DNA from: a virus
Direction: 5' to 3' (one strand)
Length of the DNA: 30,232 nucleotides
IMG/VR virus record: IMGVR_UViG_3300042691_003868
Coordinates: 1 to 30,232 of that record
Shown here: in pieces, positions 18,401 through 24,200 of the stretch
Position numbering within the stretch: position 1 is the first letter of the stretch
Layout: each line of letters begins with the position of its first letter
Translations under genes and position numbers: made by a program
The notes under the pieces: generated by a model
The model's database searches: none
What the model was told of the DNA's origin: nothing
Seen by the model: the letters and a program-made list of their open reading frames with translations, nothing else

Positions 18401-19373
18401 AGAAGCAAAAGCTGCACGTGCTGGCGCTATGAAGGAGCTAGGCGGCGTGTTGATGATGGCTGGCGTATTCGGTGGCCTTCTCGGCATGCCTCTATACACG
18501 GTCATGGCATTGGCGCTGTCCGAGAGCTTTGATGAAGAAGACGATGAGGACGTGCGCAAGCTTATGGGTCTCGACCCGCGTGTCGCCTACGACTCCGACA
18601 TCATGTTCCGTGCATGGATAATGGACAAGTTCGGTGAGCCTATGATTGGCGACGTGTCGATGGCCGATATTCTTATACACGGTCCAGTTGGCGCTTTGTC
18701 GAACACAGAAATATCTAGCCGTACGTCGCTTGACCTCAAGAATATGTGGTTCCGTGAAGCTGTCACAGGCGACTCTACTGGGGACACCGTAATAAAAACA
18801 CTGCTGGCTAACGTAGCAGGTGGGCAGATGCTAATTCAGGCGTTCAATGCGAAGGACAACTTTGCCGAAGGCGATATGTACGGTGCCGTAAAGAAGCTAG
18901 CCCCAGCGTTTGTCCGGTCATGGGTCGCTGCAGGGCAGGGAGAAGCTGAAGGCGTTGTTAGCCGTAAGGGCGACGTTATCATTGATAAGGACGACATCTC
19001 TGCACTCGATACGTTCCGCACGATATCGGGCTTCCGCCCACTACGCCTTGCTCGTTGGCAGGACTACTACATTACTCGCGGTAAAAACGACAAGAAGATA
19101 AAAGCAGAAAAGACCCAGCTGCTATCCACTTTGGATAGGAAGATACGTGAGGGTGAGATTACCTCTAAGGCACAGCTGCAAGAGTTTATCACTGACGAGA
19201 TTATTCCATTCAACCGCACGTATCCAGACCCTAGCTTTATTATTACCGAAGAGAGCATCATGCGGTCACTCAAGGGTCGTGCAGATGTTCGGGAGCGCAC
19301 TGTGCAGGGTATGCGGCTTGAGAAGAAGACTGCTGGGAAAGACATCGGCATGGCGGAGATGTTCCGCCCATAA
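12426..19373 (+). CDS. Giant internal virion protein with zincin-like metallopeptidase motif, 2315 aa
   Basis: The start is GTG with an AGGAG site 8 bases upstream. Residues 1-37 (YTVKGPDGRSYTVNAPKNAT) match a short N-terminal module common in phage virion and polyvalent proteins. Hydrophobic Gly-rich segments lie near 150-185 and 223-240. Charged helical regions follow at about 330-430 and 680-770. At 1059-1063 there is HEALGH, a zinc-metallopeptidase HExxH motif, preceded by the strand GTVYLIADN. Candidate third-ligand glutamates follow at 1116, 1117 and 1121 (AVEEVLAEM). Long helical regions follow, then SYFYYLTAPATAMLQLTSIP, then FLFKMHPILQTKFLVGAM, and a hydrophobic segment at about 2004-2032. 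The C-terminal part resembles LPD38-like regions of large phage polyvalent proteins. It is much longer than T7 gp16 (about 1318 aa). It is probably ejected into the cell at infection; the protease target is unknown. Confidence 0.85.
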   Translation: MPSYTVKGPDGRSYTVNAPKNATERDAISYIAKEYYQGGKSKQGASSIEKIPLVGGLIAPVADIPLSVAEGLSGTVKSISDVFGADNAVSDAADYVSKAAAALKSAGSREDLEIARKIQKDAEGKGVWEEVKAAARAFTYAPLENIASVAGSAVPFVAAGVATGGTGVVPIATMAGLGTASGVGTIKGAVYDAVYDEFVKSGASEKDAEAAAERAQEYGGKNMDQIALGGAIGALASATGFAPQIARTIGANAAKNVAAKVAAREAVEVGARRSVLGGAAKGAVTEAVPEAVQGGQEQLAQNLALQREGFDVDTWKGVAGQAASEGIASLFLGGYGGARETRAENREMLTKEIAQELEALPPEPTEEAVSAAVERFTRRGFPLEKAQQVVDTMVKQKAAIDKQAAELEKARAERLAQEDIDVGGGPDLSTLPPVDTEEQAAMQQAREAEAAGVEPASTIPDINTQIDEYTAFVDKGQVAPAPLVESIARQYVDAMKTTGIDKVIAPERMAAFSQFVGNEVSTIEPLFAEQAAPKAEAAPQRRKLSPIEQSAIDLVSAVDAGGVPFNTPRINAIARGLGLDISKKDKPEYTIDRIRNAVSRFDYTPPPKAEAAPARSAAPTITPAFAEATLQNDDGVRAFADKYGIDEAEAVDRLNAAAASPTGIKYSRRGRPPSASTVEAAGQEGLFGALPTQEENRLDKFEEIQQRKLEQGALAPEQREAERQAQADEFDRLQQERAAKDEQYKAQFVKNIEDAIRRANPANEAYSVQVDETSPKPYRVVGPDGEVFAAADTLKDFEEQAMDLMPYVAPAAAIPDTDSAKPTVATSMVQELTAEIDAARERGEIDNNQRTELIRQLERPAAYDKFGRPQDNIAKAEEEARAAMSKFRNTTGVEAKAAEAELVVANEKLAKLVNNRMLNPIRSRLRSMSEMRKDEQLGAKIRIKEALQEGDQKELRDAKIDLAESRVSKYRRGETQPGQAKTDVSKARAAVDAIVSVWKGPPVVEVVQSVNDIADAKIRRAVMQDNATNAEGFVAPDGTVYLIADNLESVERAKAVLFHEALGHVGLEKLFRGELDGALTALYKGNGNIRTKTDAWLAANPEAYAKDTDRVARAVEEVLAEMSETGQIRPNMLSRIAAIIRNFARKLGISLAISDADVEAILAAGHERVVNGPQESTLVKGMRYISGWDTTTSRATKYSRPKTTPEHKEALEETSASMSDGLRRTQKSTSTNGIADGVGKAVQGRKFSAFLNAFKDNSDGMGPPTLKAILKTIPTSGILNWFGPDIPSIREIDTLVQKMVAMKANIIKAAEDIGRELDEFLLTDKKQVLASLQSTARINEYSPDEFKSADEALANHPAMKEIEARILKNSNDKALAARIIAEMKALTMQGKEVVGVKGDKVKMSDDMRKLVADLSKTAIDRQKTSAQTGQVAELTRRIRDVHKLWDELGKLKNGHKLYLEMRAYYKDMFEAELALLDGRISTIAGEAEAKRLRDLRADMMREVMNPDEAKKSGDIFHDLDSSLFTKDYFPFMREGQYYVRVAAAKDGSREREFYQLYSAKDMQDAQKAIAKRLGVNPEDSSVITVGYDIAQLQENMKSDDQMMQKIFDLVSKAKAEFAGTKGIDANSFKDLTDSIYQTWLLSTPERSVRRRFMHAQEVVGFQQDLLQQFASQASNYANQLSKLAYAGDIRLKTEEARDNVSDRDATLKAKYNSVIDELETRAEDEINPSPQSSFINALNRASYFYYLTAPATAMLQLTSIPIRVVPRLWRDYGYAEGTRMWLKYMKIWNTLGKAKVQTTRTGLAGAGDQLDVLMPNINSSKLINANTDEGKLLRRALAAGMERNVLETVQDTLIQNERETAKRHRTGAARTAVEARALTGKAMGVMFQGLENISRQAAYFMAFELAYKAEAAKNTDTSAEAEKVVFDKAVTTALDTVRDTLGDYSNWERSSIMKKDWTRALFLFKMHPILQTKFLVGAMRDIGRGLYPGASPEAKAARAGAMKELGGVLMMAGVFGGLLGMPLYTVMALALSESFDEEDDEDVRKLMGLDPRVAYDSDIMFRAWIMDKFGEPMIGDVSMADILIHGPVGALSNTEISSRTSLDLKNMWFREAVTGDSTGDTVIKTLLANVAGGQMLIQAFNAKDNFAEGDMYGAVKKLAPAFVRSWVAAGQGEAEGVVSRKGDVIIDKDDISALDTFRTISGFRPLRLARWQDYYITRGKNDKKIKAEKTQLLSTLDRKIREGEITSKAQLQEFITDEIIPFNRTYPDPSFIITEESIMRSLKGRADVRERTVQGMRLEKKTAGKDIGMAEMFRP

Positions 19374-19406
19374 AAAACCCCCGCCGGGGAGTAGCGCCAG
19401 CGGGGG
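19372..19406 (-). terminator. Intrinsic terminator of the - strand operon
   Basis: On the - strand, CCCCCGCTGG (19406-19397) pairs with CCGGCGGGGG (19387-19378) through 10 pairs including one G-U. The loop is 9 bases and six U residues follow (19377-19372). On the + strand the hairpin is followed by tagtatc and lacks a U tract, so it should mainly stop leftward transcription, 46 bases after the last - strand gene. The U tract overlaps the stop codon of the giant + strand gene. Confidence 0.88.
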
Positions 19407-19451
19407 TAGTATCAACCAAACGGAAGGAGCATCTTCCGGTGTCATGCATAG

Positions 19452-19652
19452 TCATATTCGCCAGATGCGTAAACCCCTAATACCAGATTTGGTGTCCACG
19501 ACGCTGCGGTACACCACTTTTAGCTTCAGTCTGCGTAGCACAGGGCGTATCTCGCGCTTGGCGGCTTTAGGGTCGAGGCACGGGAAAAAGAGTGACGCGC
19601 CCTTGGTAAAGGCGCGCCAGTTTATATCGTAGCTGACTCCAGCTACCTTCAC
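19452..19652 (-). CDS. Small basic phage protein, 66 aa
   Basis: The GTG start overlaps the stop of the primase-helicase gene as GTGA (19649-19652), a typical coupling. The protein is basic. The segments AFTKGASLFFPCLDP, IRPVLRRLKLKVVYRSVV and GIRGLRIWRI give a small alpha/beta pattern that I have seen in short phage proteins ending in (V/L)R(V/I)WR(V/I). No function is known for these. It is the last gene before the terminator. A role linked to replication is inferred only from co-transcription with the primase. Confidence 0.7.
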   Translation of the reverse strand: MKVAGVSYDINWRAFTKGASLFFPCLDPKAAKREIRPVLRRLKLKVVYRSVVDTKSGIRGLRIWRI

Positions 19653-22483
19653 TCTTCGTCGGAGTCCGGCTTCGCGGCAGACACTACGTTATTAAACAGG
19701 TCCGTAATGCCGCTGAAGTCTGGGTGGTTAGCGTCGAAGATTAGCGACTGCACTGGCACCGTGTTGACTTTCATGCCCTTGGACATGCGCTTGTTTTCCG
19801 CGTCGAGGTACAGGCCCTTGGCCTTCATAGCGTTAATCGTAGAGCGGTAAGCAATGTTACGTGCACCACAATACTCACGGAACGAGCTAGCAGTTATGTA
19901 CACCTTAGCTGTGTCAGGCTCGTAGCGTATCATAAGCTCCTGCTTTGGTTCTAGTGCCGGTACTTCCGCCATCTTGCTGCGACGGTCTACCCCGTCGTTG
20001 ACGATAAGAATGTTCCCGAGACGGGCGTTCATAAACTCACCCAGTATCTGCTGGTCGCCTTCAGGCGGTGGGGTCATGGTGTTGCGTAGGTTGAGCACCA
20101 TCTTGCACGTCCACTTGAAAATGGCAGCAATGTCCCAGTTACATAGGCCCAGATGTAGGGCAATGTAGATGCCCGTTATGTTAGCAGCCGCTGTTGCCGA
20201 CCAGAAACGCTCACGCTGTGTTAGCTTAAGCTTGGTGTCGATGCGCTGTTGGACCGTAGCATAGAGCGCCTTCACCTCATCATAGTGCGTAATCAGGTAC
20301 CGTGCGTAGATGTCACCTGCATGCCCGTAGTTCTCGAGCAGCTGGTGGTCGAACATCTTCTTGCCATACTCGATGTCAATCGCGTCAGAATAGTCGATGC
20401 TGTACTCGATGATGCGCATGGTTTCACCATCAGGCGAACCCTTATTGATTTCCAGCTTCTCGTAGAACGAGTGGTTAGACGAGCACAGTGCTATGGTCTG
20501 CCACGACGTCAGGTTTGCCCGAAGCTCGTTGGCGGACGCCTTCATGCGGTCCTTGCCGGTGCCCTGTGTAATCAGGTAGGCAAGCTCACTCAACTGCTTA
20601 GGTTCAGTGTTGGACATTTCGTCGAAGCTGATATGCAGGTTGCAGAACACGCCTATCTTGAACACCTTCGAGTTGAACGTGTCGTCCTTCTTCGCGCATA
20701 GCGCCACAGGGTCACCATACACGCTGTTAGCCATCTGTAGGGCTGTCGTCTTACCCGTGCCCGACTTAGGGTGCACCACGTTGATAATCGCCCCACGCTG
20801 GCCGGAGAAGCGCAAGAGAGGCGCACCGAAGGCGGTGGCTGCTGCAAACGCATGCCCCTCAAGGCCCGGACGTCCGTACAGGTCGAACACTTCGCGCCAC
20901 TTATCCAGTGTGCCCTTAGCTGTCATGTGCTCCGCTACTACCTTGGTAACGGAAGATGGTGGACTATGGTACGTCCCCTCCGCACTTATCTCACGGTCGC
21001 CAATGATAAACTTACTGTCGTTATCGACCCATCCAAATTGATTTCGCATTTGCTCTACCTTCTCGTTATGAAAAAACTGTGCCACTGATTTAACTATGTA
21101 ATCGACTAGATATGCGTAGTCGGTCTTCGAACTCAACATCACGTGCTTAGAAGCGAGAAGCTTCTTCAGCTCGGTGCCGTCCGCCATCTTGGAATTGTGC
21201 ACCGTGAACTCTTTGACGCCGTCCTGCGGTGTGTGCAGTCGGATAAGGGCTACGCCACCCTCAACAGGGTCATCCATCCGCTTGGCCACGTAGATGTCGT
21301 ACGGATACACAAGCGCAACGTCTTCGACGCCTTCTTCCTCGTCCTTGGGCGCAACCTTGCGCCATACGCCCCCATGCTTGCCACGCACGTAGGGGAAGGG
21401 AAACTCGGGTATGTGGAACTTTATCGCCCCCAGCTTCGTCTCTTCTATGACTACGTTGTCCTCCGGAGTTGCCTCCTTCAGCTCTTTGCCTAGCGTAATA
21501 GGTGAGCGTATCTTGCCAGCGTGTGGACACTTTCCGCATCCGCCGGGATTGTTCTTCTCGAACTCTGCGCAGGTGTGCGGCCCGAGTATGTGTCCTATCT
21601 TCTGCTCAACCTTGTCAGGGTCGTAGTCCGGATGGTCTGCAGATAGCTTGTGTATCGCCCTATTACGGTCCTTACAGAACTTTGCGATTGACAACGCCGA
21701 GAACCAACGTGGCTCGGATATATGCTCGCGGTCCTCGTAACAGGAGTTAAGCTGTGCGCAGCCTTTGTCCCCACGGTTCATAATCTTGGCGAAGCTGGAC
21801 TCCATGCTAGCCTGTATGACTTTGGATAACGGGCTAGGTGCGAACACCGGAAGGTCGCCTAGGGGCGACGGCTTAGTCTCTTTAACGCCAAGTATGTCAC
21901 GTATGTCTGCCATGGACGTCGGCTTGCCGACCACCAGAACCTCTACGCGCAGTGGGTCATCACCCTTAAAGTTAAAAGTGCCGGGAATACGCAGGATGCG
22001 CGCTGCCTCAAAGCAGCTGTTATCTACACGTAGCCCCTTGGTGGCGCAGACTTCTTTCAACCGTGCGCACACTGGCTCCCATTCTTCGCGTGTAACTTCT
22101 TCAGTTAGCGGCCAGTATACGTGCAAACCGCGCCCCGAGTTAACCACGATAGGCTTGGGCATACCTACGGTCTTACAGAACGCACGAAGAGCCGTGAAGC
22201 CTTCGTCCTGTGTATCGTAATCCTTCTCTGGTCCGCAGTCTATGTCGAGCCAGAGCGACTTAAGCGCCTTCACGTTCTCTTTCTTGCGGCTCTTACCGTC
22301 TGTGTACTTAGCTACACCAAAGAATACGTTCTTACCTTGGTTGAGGAAGGTCTTTGCCCATTCGTCCGCTTCCTCGCGGGTCTCTACTAACTCCTGCTGT
22401 TTATTGTCTGGGCTAAGCCCGACGATAGCGTACCAACCCTCTTGAGGCTGCACCGCTGATAAAAGGTCAAATTCCTCCGCCAC
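19649..22483 (-). CDS. Primase-polymerase / helicase fusion, 944 aa
   Basis: Residues about 15-200 form an archaeo-eukaryotic primase (PrimPol) domain: acidic pair D80-x-D82 (LWLDIDCG), the S116GRGLH121 motif, and EAARILRIPGTFNFK at 159-173. A zinc-binding segment follows (C305, C316, C319, H321 in GGCGKCPHAG). The C-terminal half is a helicase-like ATPase with Walker A HPKSGTGKT (K578) and Walker B HISFDEMSN (D621, E622), in a DUF927/SF3-like arrangement. Such fusions make primers and unwind DNA at phage and plasmid origins. The start is GTG at 22483, with GGAG 10 bases upstream; no in-frame ATG lies nearby upstream. The gene follows a 63-base gap after the HTH gene. Confidence 0.9.
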   Translation of the reverse strand: MAEEFDLLSAVQPQEGWYAIVGLSPDNKQQELVETREEADEWAKTFLNQGKNVFFGVAKYTDGKSRKKENVKALKSLWLDIDCGPEKDYDTQDEGFTALRAFCKTVGMPKPIVVNSGRGLHVYWPLTEEVTREEWEPVCARLKEVCATKGLRVDNSCFEAARILRIPGTFNFKGDDPLRVEVLVVGKPTSMADIRDILGVKETKPSPLGDLPVFAPSPLSKVIQASMESSFAKIMNRGDKGCAQLNSCYEDREHISEPRWFSALSIAKFCKDRNRAIHKLSADHPDYDPDKVEQKIGHILGPHTCAEFEKNNPGGCGKCPHAGKIRSPITLGKELKEATPEDNVVIEETKLGAIKFHIPEFPFPYVRGKHGGVWRKVAPKDEEEGVEDVALVYPYDIYVAKRMDDPVEGGVALIRLHTPQDGVKEFTVHNSKMADGTELKKLLASKHVMLSSKTDYAYLVDYIVKSVAQFFHNEKVEQMRNQFGWVDNDSKFIIGDREISAEGTYHSPPSSVTKVVAEHMTAKGTLDKWREVFDLYGRPGLEGHAFAAATAFGAPLLRFSGQRGAIINVVHPKSGTGKTTALQMANSVYGDPVALCAKKDDTFNSKVFKIGVFCNLHISFDEMSNTEPKQLSELAYLITQGTGKDRMKASANELRANLTSWQTIALCSSNHSFYEKLEINKGSPDGETMRIIEYSIDYSDAIDIEYGKKMFDHQLLENYGHAGDIYARYLITHYDEVKALYATVQQRIDTKLKLTQRERFWSATAAANITGIYIALHLGLCNWDIAAIFKWTCKMVLNLRNTMTPPPEGDQQILGEFMNARLGNILIVNDGVDRRSKMAEVPALEPKQELMIRYEPDTAKVYITASSFREYCGARNIAYRSTINAMKAKGLYLDAENKRMSKGMKVNTVPVQSLIFDANHPDFSGITDLFNNVVSAAKPDSDEE

Positions 22484-22523
22484 GCAGACACTACTCCATA
22501 GGGCAACTCACAAGCCCACTTCT

Positions 22524-22557
22524 AAAAGAAAATGCTCCCTGCTCCGTTAGGAGACAG
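22524..22557 (-). terminator. Weak hairpin plus U-rich tract between HTH and primase genes
   Basis: On the - strand CTG(T)CTCC pairs with GGAGCAG around a TAAC loop (22557-22539, one bulged base). After six more bases a U-rich run TTTTCTTTT follows (22532-22524). The 6-base separation makes it a poor intrinsic terminator. It could be an attenuator that lowers expression of the large primase gene, or chance. Confidence 0.3.
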
Positions 22558-22789
22558 AACTCTCCAGACTTGCCATGTATACAGCTATAAGGGCGGCGGG
22601 AGTGCCCTGTGGGATGGAAGTCCCACAGAACCAATTATATACTGTCTGCCTTGTTACGCCTGTACACTTAGCGACTACGGCTACAGGAATGTCCTGCGCA
22701 ATGCAGAGCCTACCTAGGCGAACACCCAACTTGTGTTTGCTCGCCTTGGCGTTTGCCTCCTGTATCCGTAAGCTATAACCGCTACTCAT
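22547..22789 (-). CDS. Cro/CI-like helix-turn-helix protein, 80 aa
   Basis: The ATG at 22789 overlaps the upstream stop as TAATG. An earlier ATG would add an arginine run translated from the neighbour's acidic-tail codons and is rejected. Residues about 22-58 (GVRLGRLCIAQDIPVAVVAK, then CTGVTRQTVYNWFCG) fit a lambda-repressor-like HTH, with TRQTVYNWF as the recognition helix. A further helix follows (TPAALIAVYMASL). The protein is a likely DNA-binding regulator or origin-binding factor for the replication operon. The only strong palindrome I found nearby is at 24184-24198, a candidate target with no direct support. Confidence 0.8.
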   Translation of the reverse strand: MSSGYSLRIQEANAKASKHKLGVRLGRLCIAQDIPVAVVAKCTGVTRQTVYNWFCGTSIPQGTPAALIAVYMASLESSVS

Positions 22790-23715
22790 TAGTCGTCGTC
22801 TTCTTCGTCGTCGCCCCACCGGCTTACTACAGCAGCAATAGTGCCGGTAGGTTCAGCGGTGGCCTTCTTGGATGGACGCTTTACTGGCTCGGGAAGTTCT
22901 TCTTCCTCTTCGTCTTCATCATCAGCGTCTAAGAACGATGGCTTCTTCGCCTTCGGCTCGGCTTGTGCTGCAAGCTTAGCAGGTTCTTCTGCGGCAGCAG
23001 CCTTCACGATGTCGAAGCTAATCAGACGGGTCGTGGCGGCGTTCTCTTGTGCCTCAGTGACGCGCTCCAGCTCTTCTAGGTCAATAAACCGGTCAGCAGT
23101 GAAGTTAAGCTCCATAGTCTCTGCGTCGAGGTTGTATGCGATGGTGGTCACCACGCGGTCAGGCGCTGCACCGTTAGACACCAAGTGGCGGCAGTACTGC
23201 TCGAACGGCAAGGTGTTACCGGTGCCCTTACCGAATAGCGACTTAGCTGGGATGTTGAACTGATACACGTCGCCGGACTCGTCACCGTCTAAGAACAACG
23301 CGACCTTGCGGCTGAAGCGACAGGCTTTACCCTTACCGTTCTTACCCGAACCGTCTATGTTCTTAGGGCAGCTGGCACAGTTAGACGCCTGACGGTTGGA
23401 GGCGGATGCCTCTGGCTTGTCACCTAGGTTAGAGAAGCAGTCAGGTGCAGTGCCCTTAGCGTCGGGGTCGTAGTCACTAGCGTAGAAGCTGCGGCTAGGC
23501 TTCTCTAGCATAGCAAGGATGATGGCGTTGAACTCACCACGGATGGCTTTGCCGACCTGCTCACCGTTTGCGATACGCTTGAACGTGCCGTTGGTGTTGG
23601 TGGCGATGCGGTTATAACCGCCCATGCTCGCAGCAATCTGCGTACCCATCTTGGATGGTGGCAGTGCTCCGGCAGTCATAGCGTTTGGGTTTTTAAAGAT
23701 GGTCAAATTGGTCAT
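22789..23715 (-). CDS. Probable single-stranded DNA-binding protein, 308 aa
   Basis: Four cysteines (C93, C113, C116, C132) form a probable zinc site in the segment DCFSN...NCASCPKN...KACRFSRK. This is followed by strands (VALFLDGD, VYQFNIPA) and an aromatic/basic region. The C-terminus is a long acidic, Ala/Pro-rich tail (DADDEDEEEEELPEP) ending WGDDEEDDD, the usual signature of phage SSBs that recruit partners through an acidic tail (T4 gp32 and T7 gp2.5 type). I chose ATG 23715, which has a GAGAG site. GTG 23727 would instead overlap the upstream stop as GTGA and add four residues. The identification rests on architecture and position beside replication genes, not a recognised family motif. 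Confidence 0.68.
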   Translation of the reverse strand: MTNLTIFKNPNAMTAGALPPSKMGTQIAASMGGYNRIATNTNGTFKRIANGEQVGKAIRGEFNAIILAMLEKPSRSFYASDYDPDAKGTAPDCFSNLGDKPEASASNRQASNCASCPKNIDGSGKNGKGKACRFSRKVALFLDGDESGDVYQFNIPAKSLFGKGTGNTLPFEQYCRHLVSNGAAPDRVVTTIAYNLDAETMELNFTADRFIDLEELERVTEAQENAATTRLISFDIVKAAAAEEPAKLAAQAEPKAKKPSFLDADDEDEEEEELPEPVKRPSKKATAEPTGTIAAVVSRWGDDEEDDD

Positions 23716-23723
23716 TGTTTCTC

Positions 23724-24125
23724 TCACTTGGTTGTTGGTTTGCGAACCGAAAGCACATACTTAGTATCTGCATTGAGGCCGACAGGTAGACTATCGGGGT
23801 TCTCCTCTAGGTAATTACGCATGTTGCCATTGTGGATGCGCTGTTCGAGAAGATGCATCACATCATTCTCCTTAAGAAACTTGTACATGGACTCCCAATC
23901 GCTCGTCCAGTAGCGGGTAGCAGCGCGCCTAGTTATCGTACCTTCTTTGGTACGTAGGCTGTCCACGTTCTGTGTGTTGCAGACCTCAAGTAGCTTGGCG
24001 CTAACTAGGTCCATCTGCCCCTTAAGCTCTGTAATCTCGGCTTTGTGGGCGTCTTCCTTAGCCTGCACGACATCACGTATCTTGCGATAGACGCGCACAA
24101 GCTGGTCTACGGGTAAATCATCCAT
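23724..24125 (-). CDS. Gam/gp157-like phage protein, 133 aa
   Basis: An N-terminal helix (DQLVRVYRKIRDVVQAKEDA) leads into a coiled coil (HKAEITELKGQMDLVSAKLL), followed by a compact domain with SLRTKEGTITRRAATRYWTS and YKFLKENDVMHLLEQR. It ends PVGLNADTKYVLSVRKP. This order (coiled coil, then a short domain in which an early strand-turn pair is followed by a helix and a 'P.G....Y.VSVRK' end) is found in a widespread family of phage early proteins near SSB and helicase genes. That family is sometimes compared with Gam or gp157, which bind DNA ends or affect host nucleases. Activity here is unproven. A strong GAAGGAGCAAG site precedes the ATG. Confidence 0.6.
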   Translation of the reverse strand: MDDLPVDQLVRVYRKIRDVVQAKEDAHKAEITELKGQMDLVSAKLLEVCNTQNVDSLRTKEGTITRRAATRYWTSDWESMYKFLKENDVMHLLEQRIHNGNMRNYLEENPDSLPVGLNADTKYVLSVRKPTTK

Positions 24126-24183
24126 ATGCTTGCTCCTTCTTGGTTGTGATTGTGGTTTGTTATATTGTTAGCTACCACTAATC

Positions 24184-24198
24184 TTTGACAGTGTCAAA
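24184..24198. promoter_or_regulatory. Perfect palindrome in the widest gap of the operon: candidate operator/-35
   Basis: TTTGACAGTGTCAAA is a perfect 7+1+7 inverted repeat, 3 bases past the stop of the SNF2 helicase gene and about 60 bases upstream of the 24125 start. Read leftward it contains TTGACA, a consensus sigma70 -35 box. The -10 candidates downstream are poor (TAGCTA at spacing 17, TAACAA at spacing 21). An operator or an internal promoter are both possible; neither is shown. Confidence 0.4.
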
Positions 24199-24200
24199 TA

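Noticed and set aside
19421-19438. CGGAAG/CTTCCG hairpin as a terminator in its own right
   Set aside because: The stem has only six pairs and no uninterrupted U tract follows on either strand.
22790-22819. N-terminal extension of the HTH protein with an arginine run
   Set aside because: The arginine run is an out-of-frame reading of the neighbour's Asp/Glu tail codons; the TAATG-coupled ATG at 22789 is the natural start.
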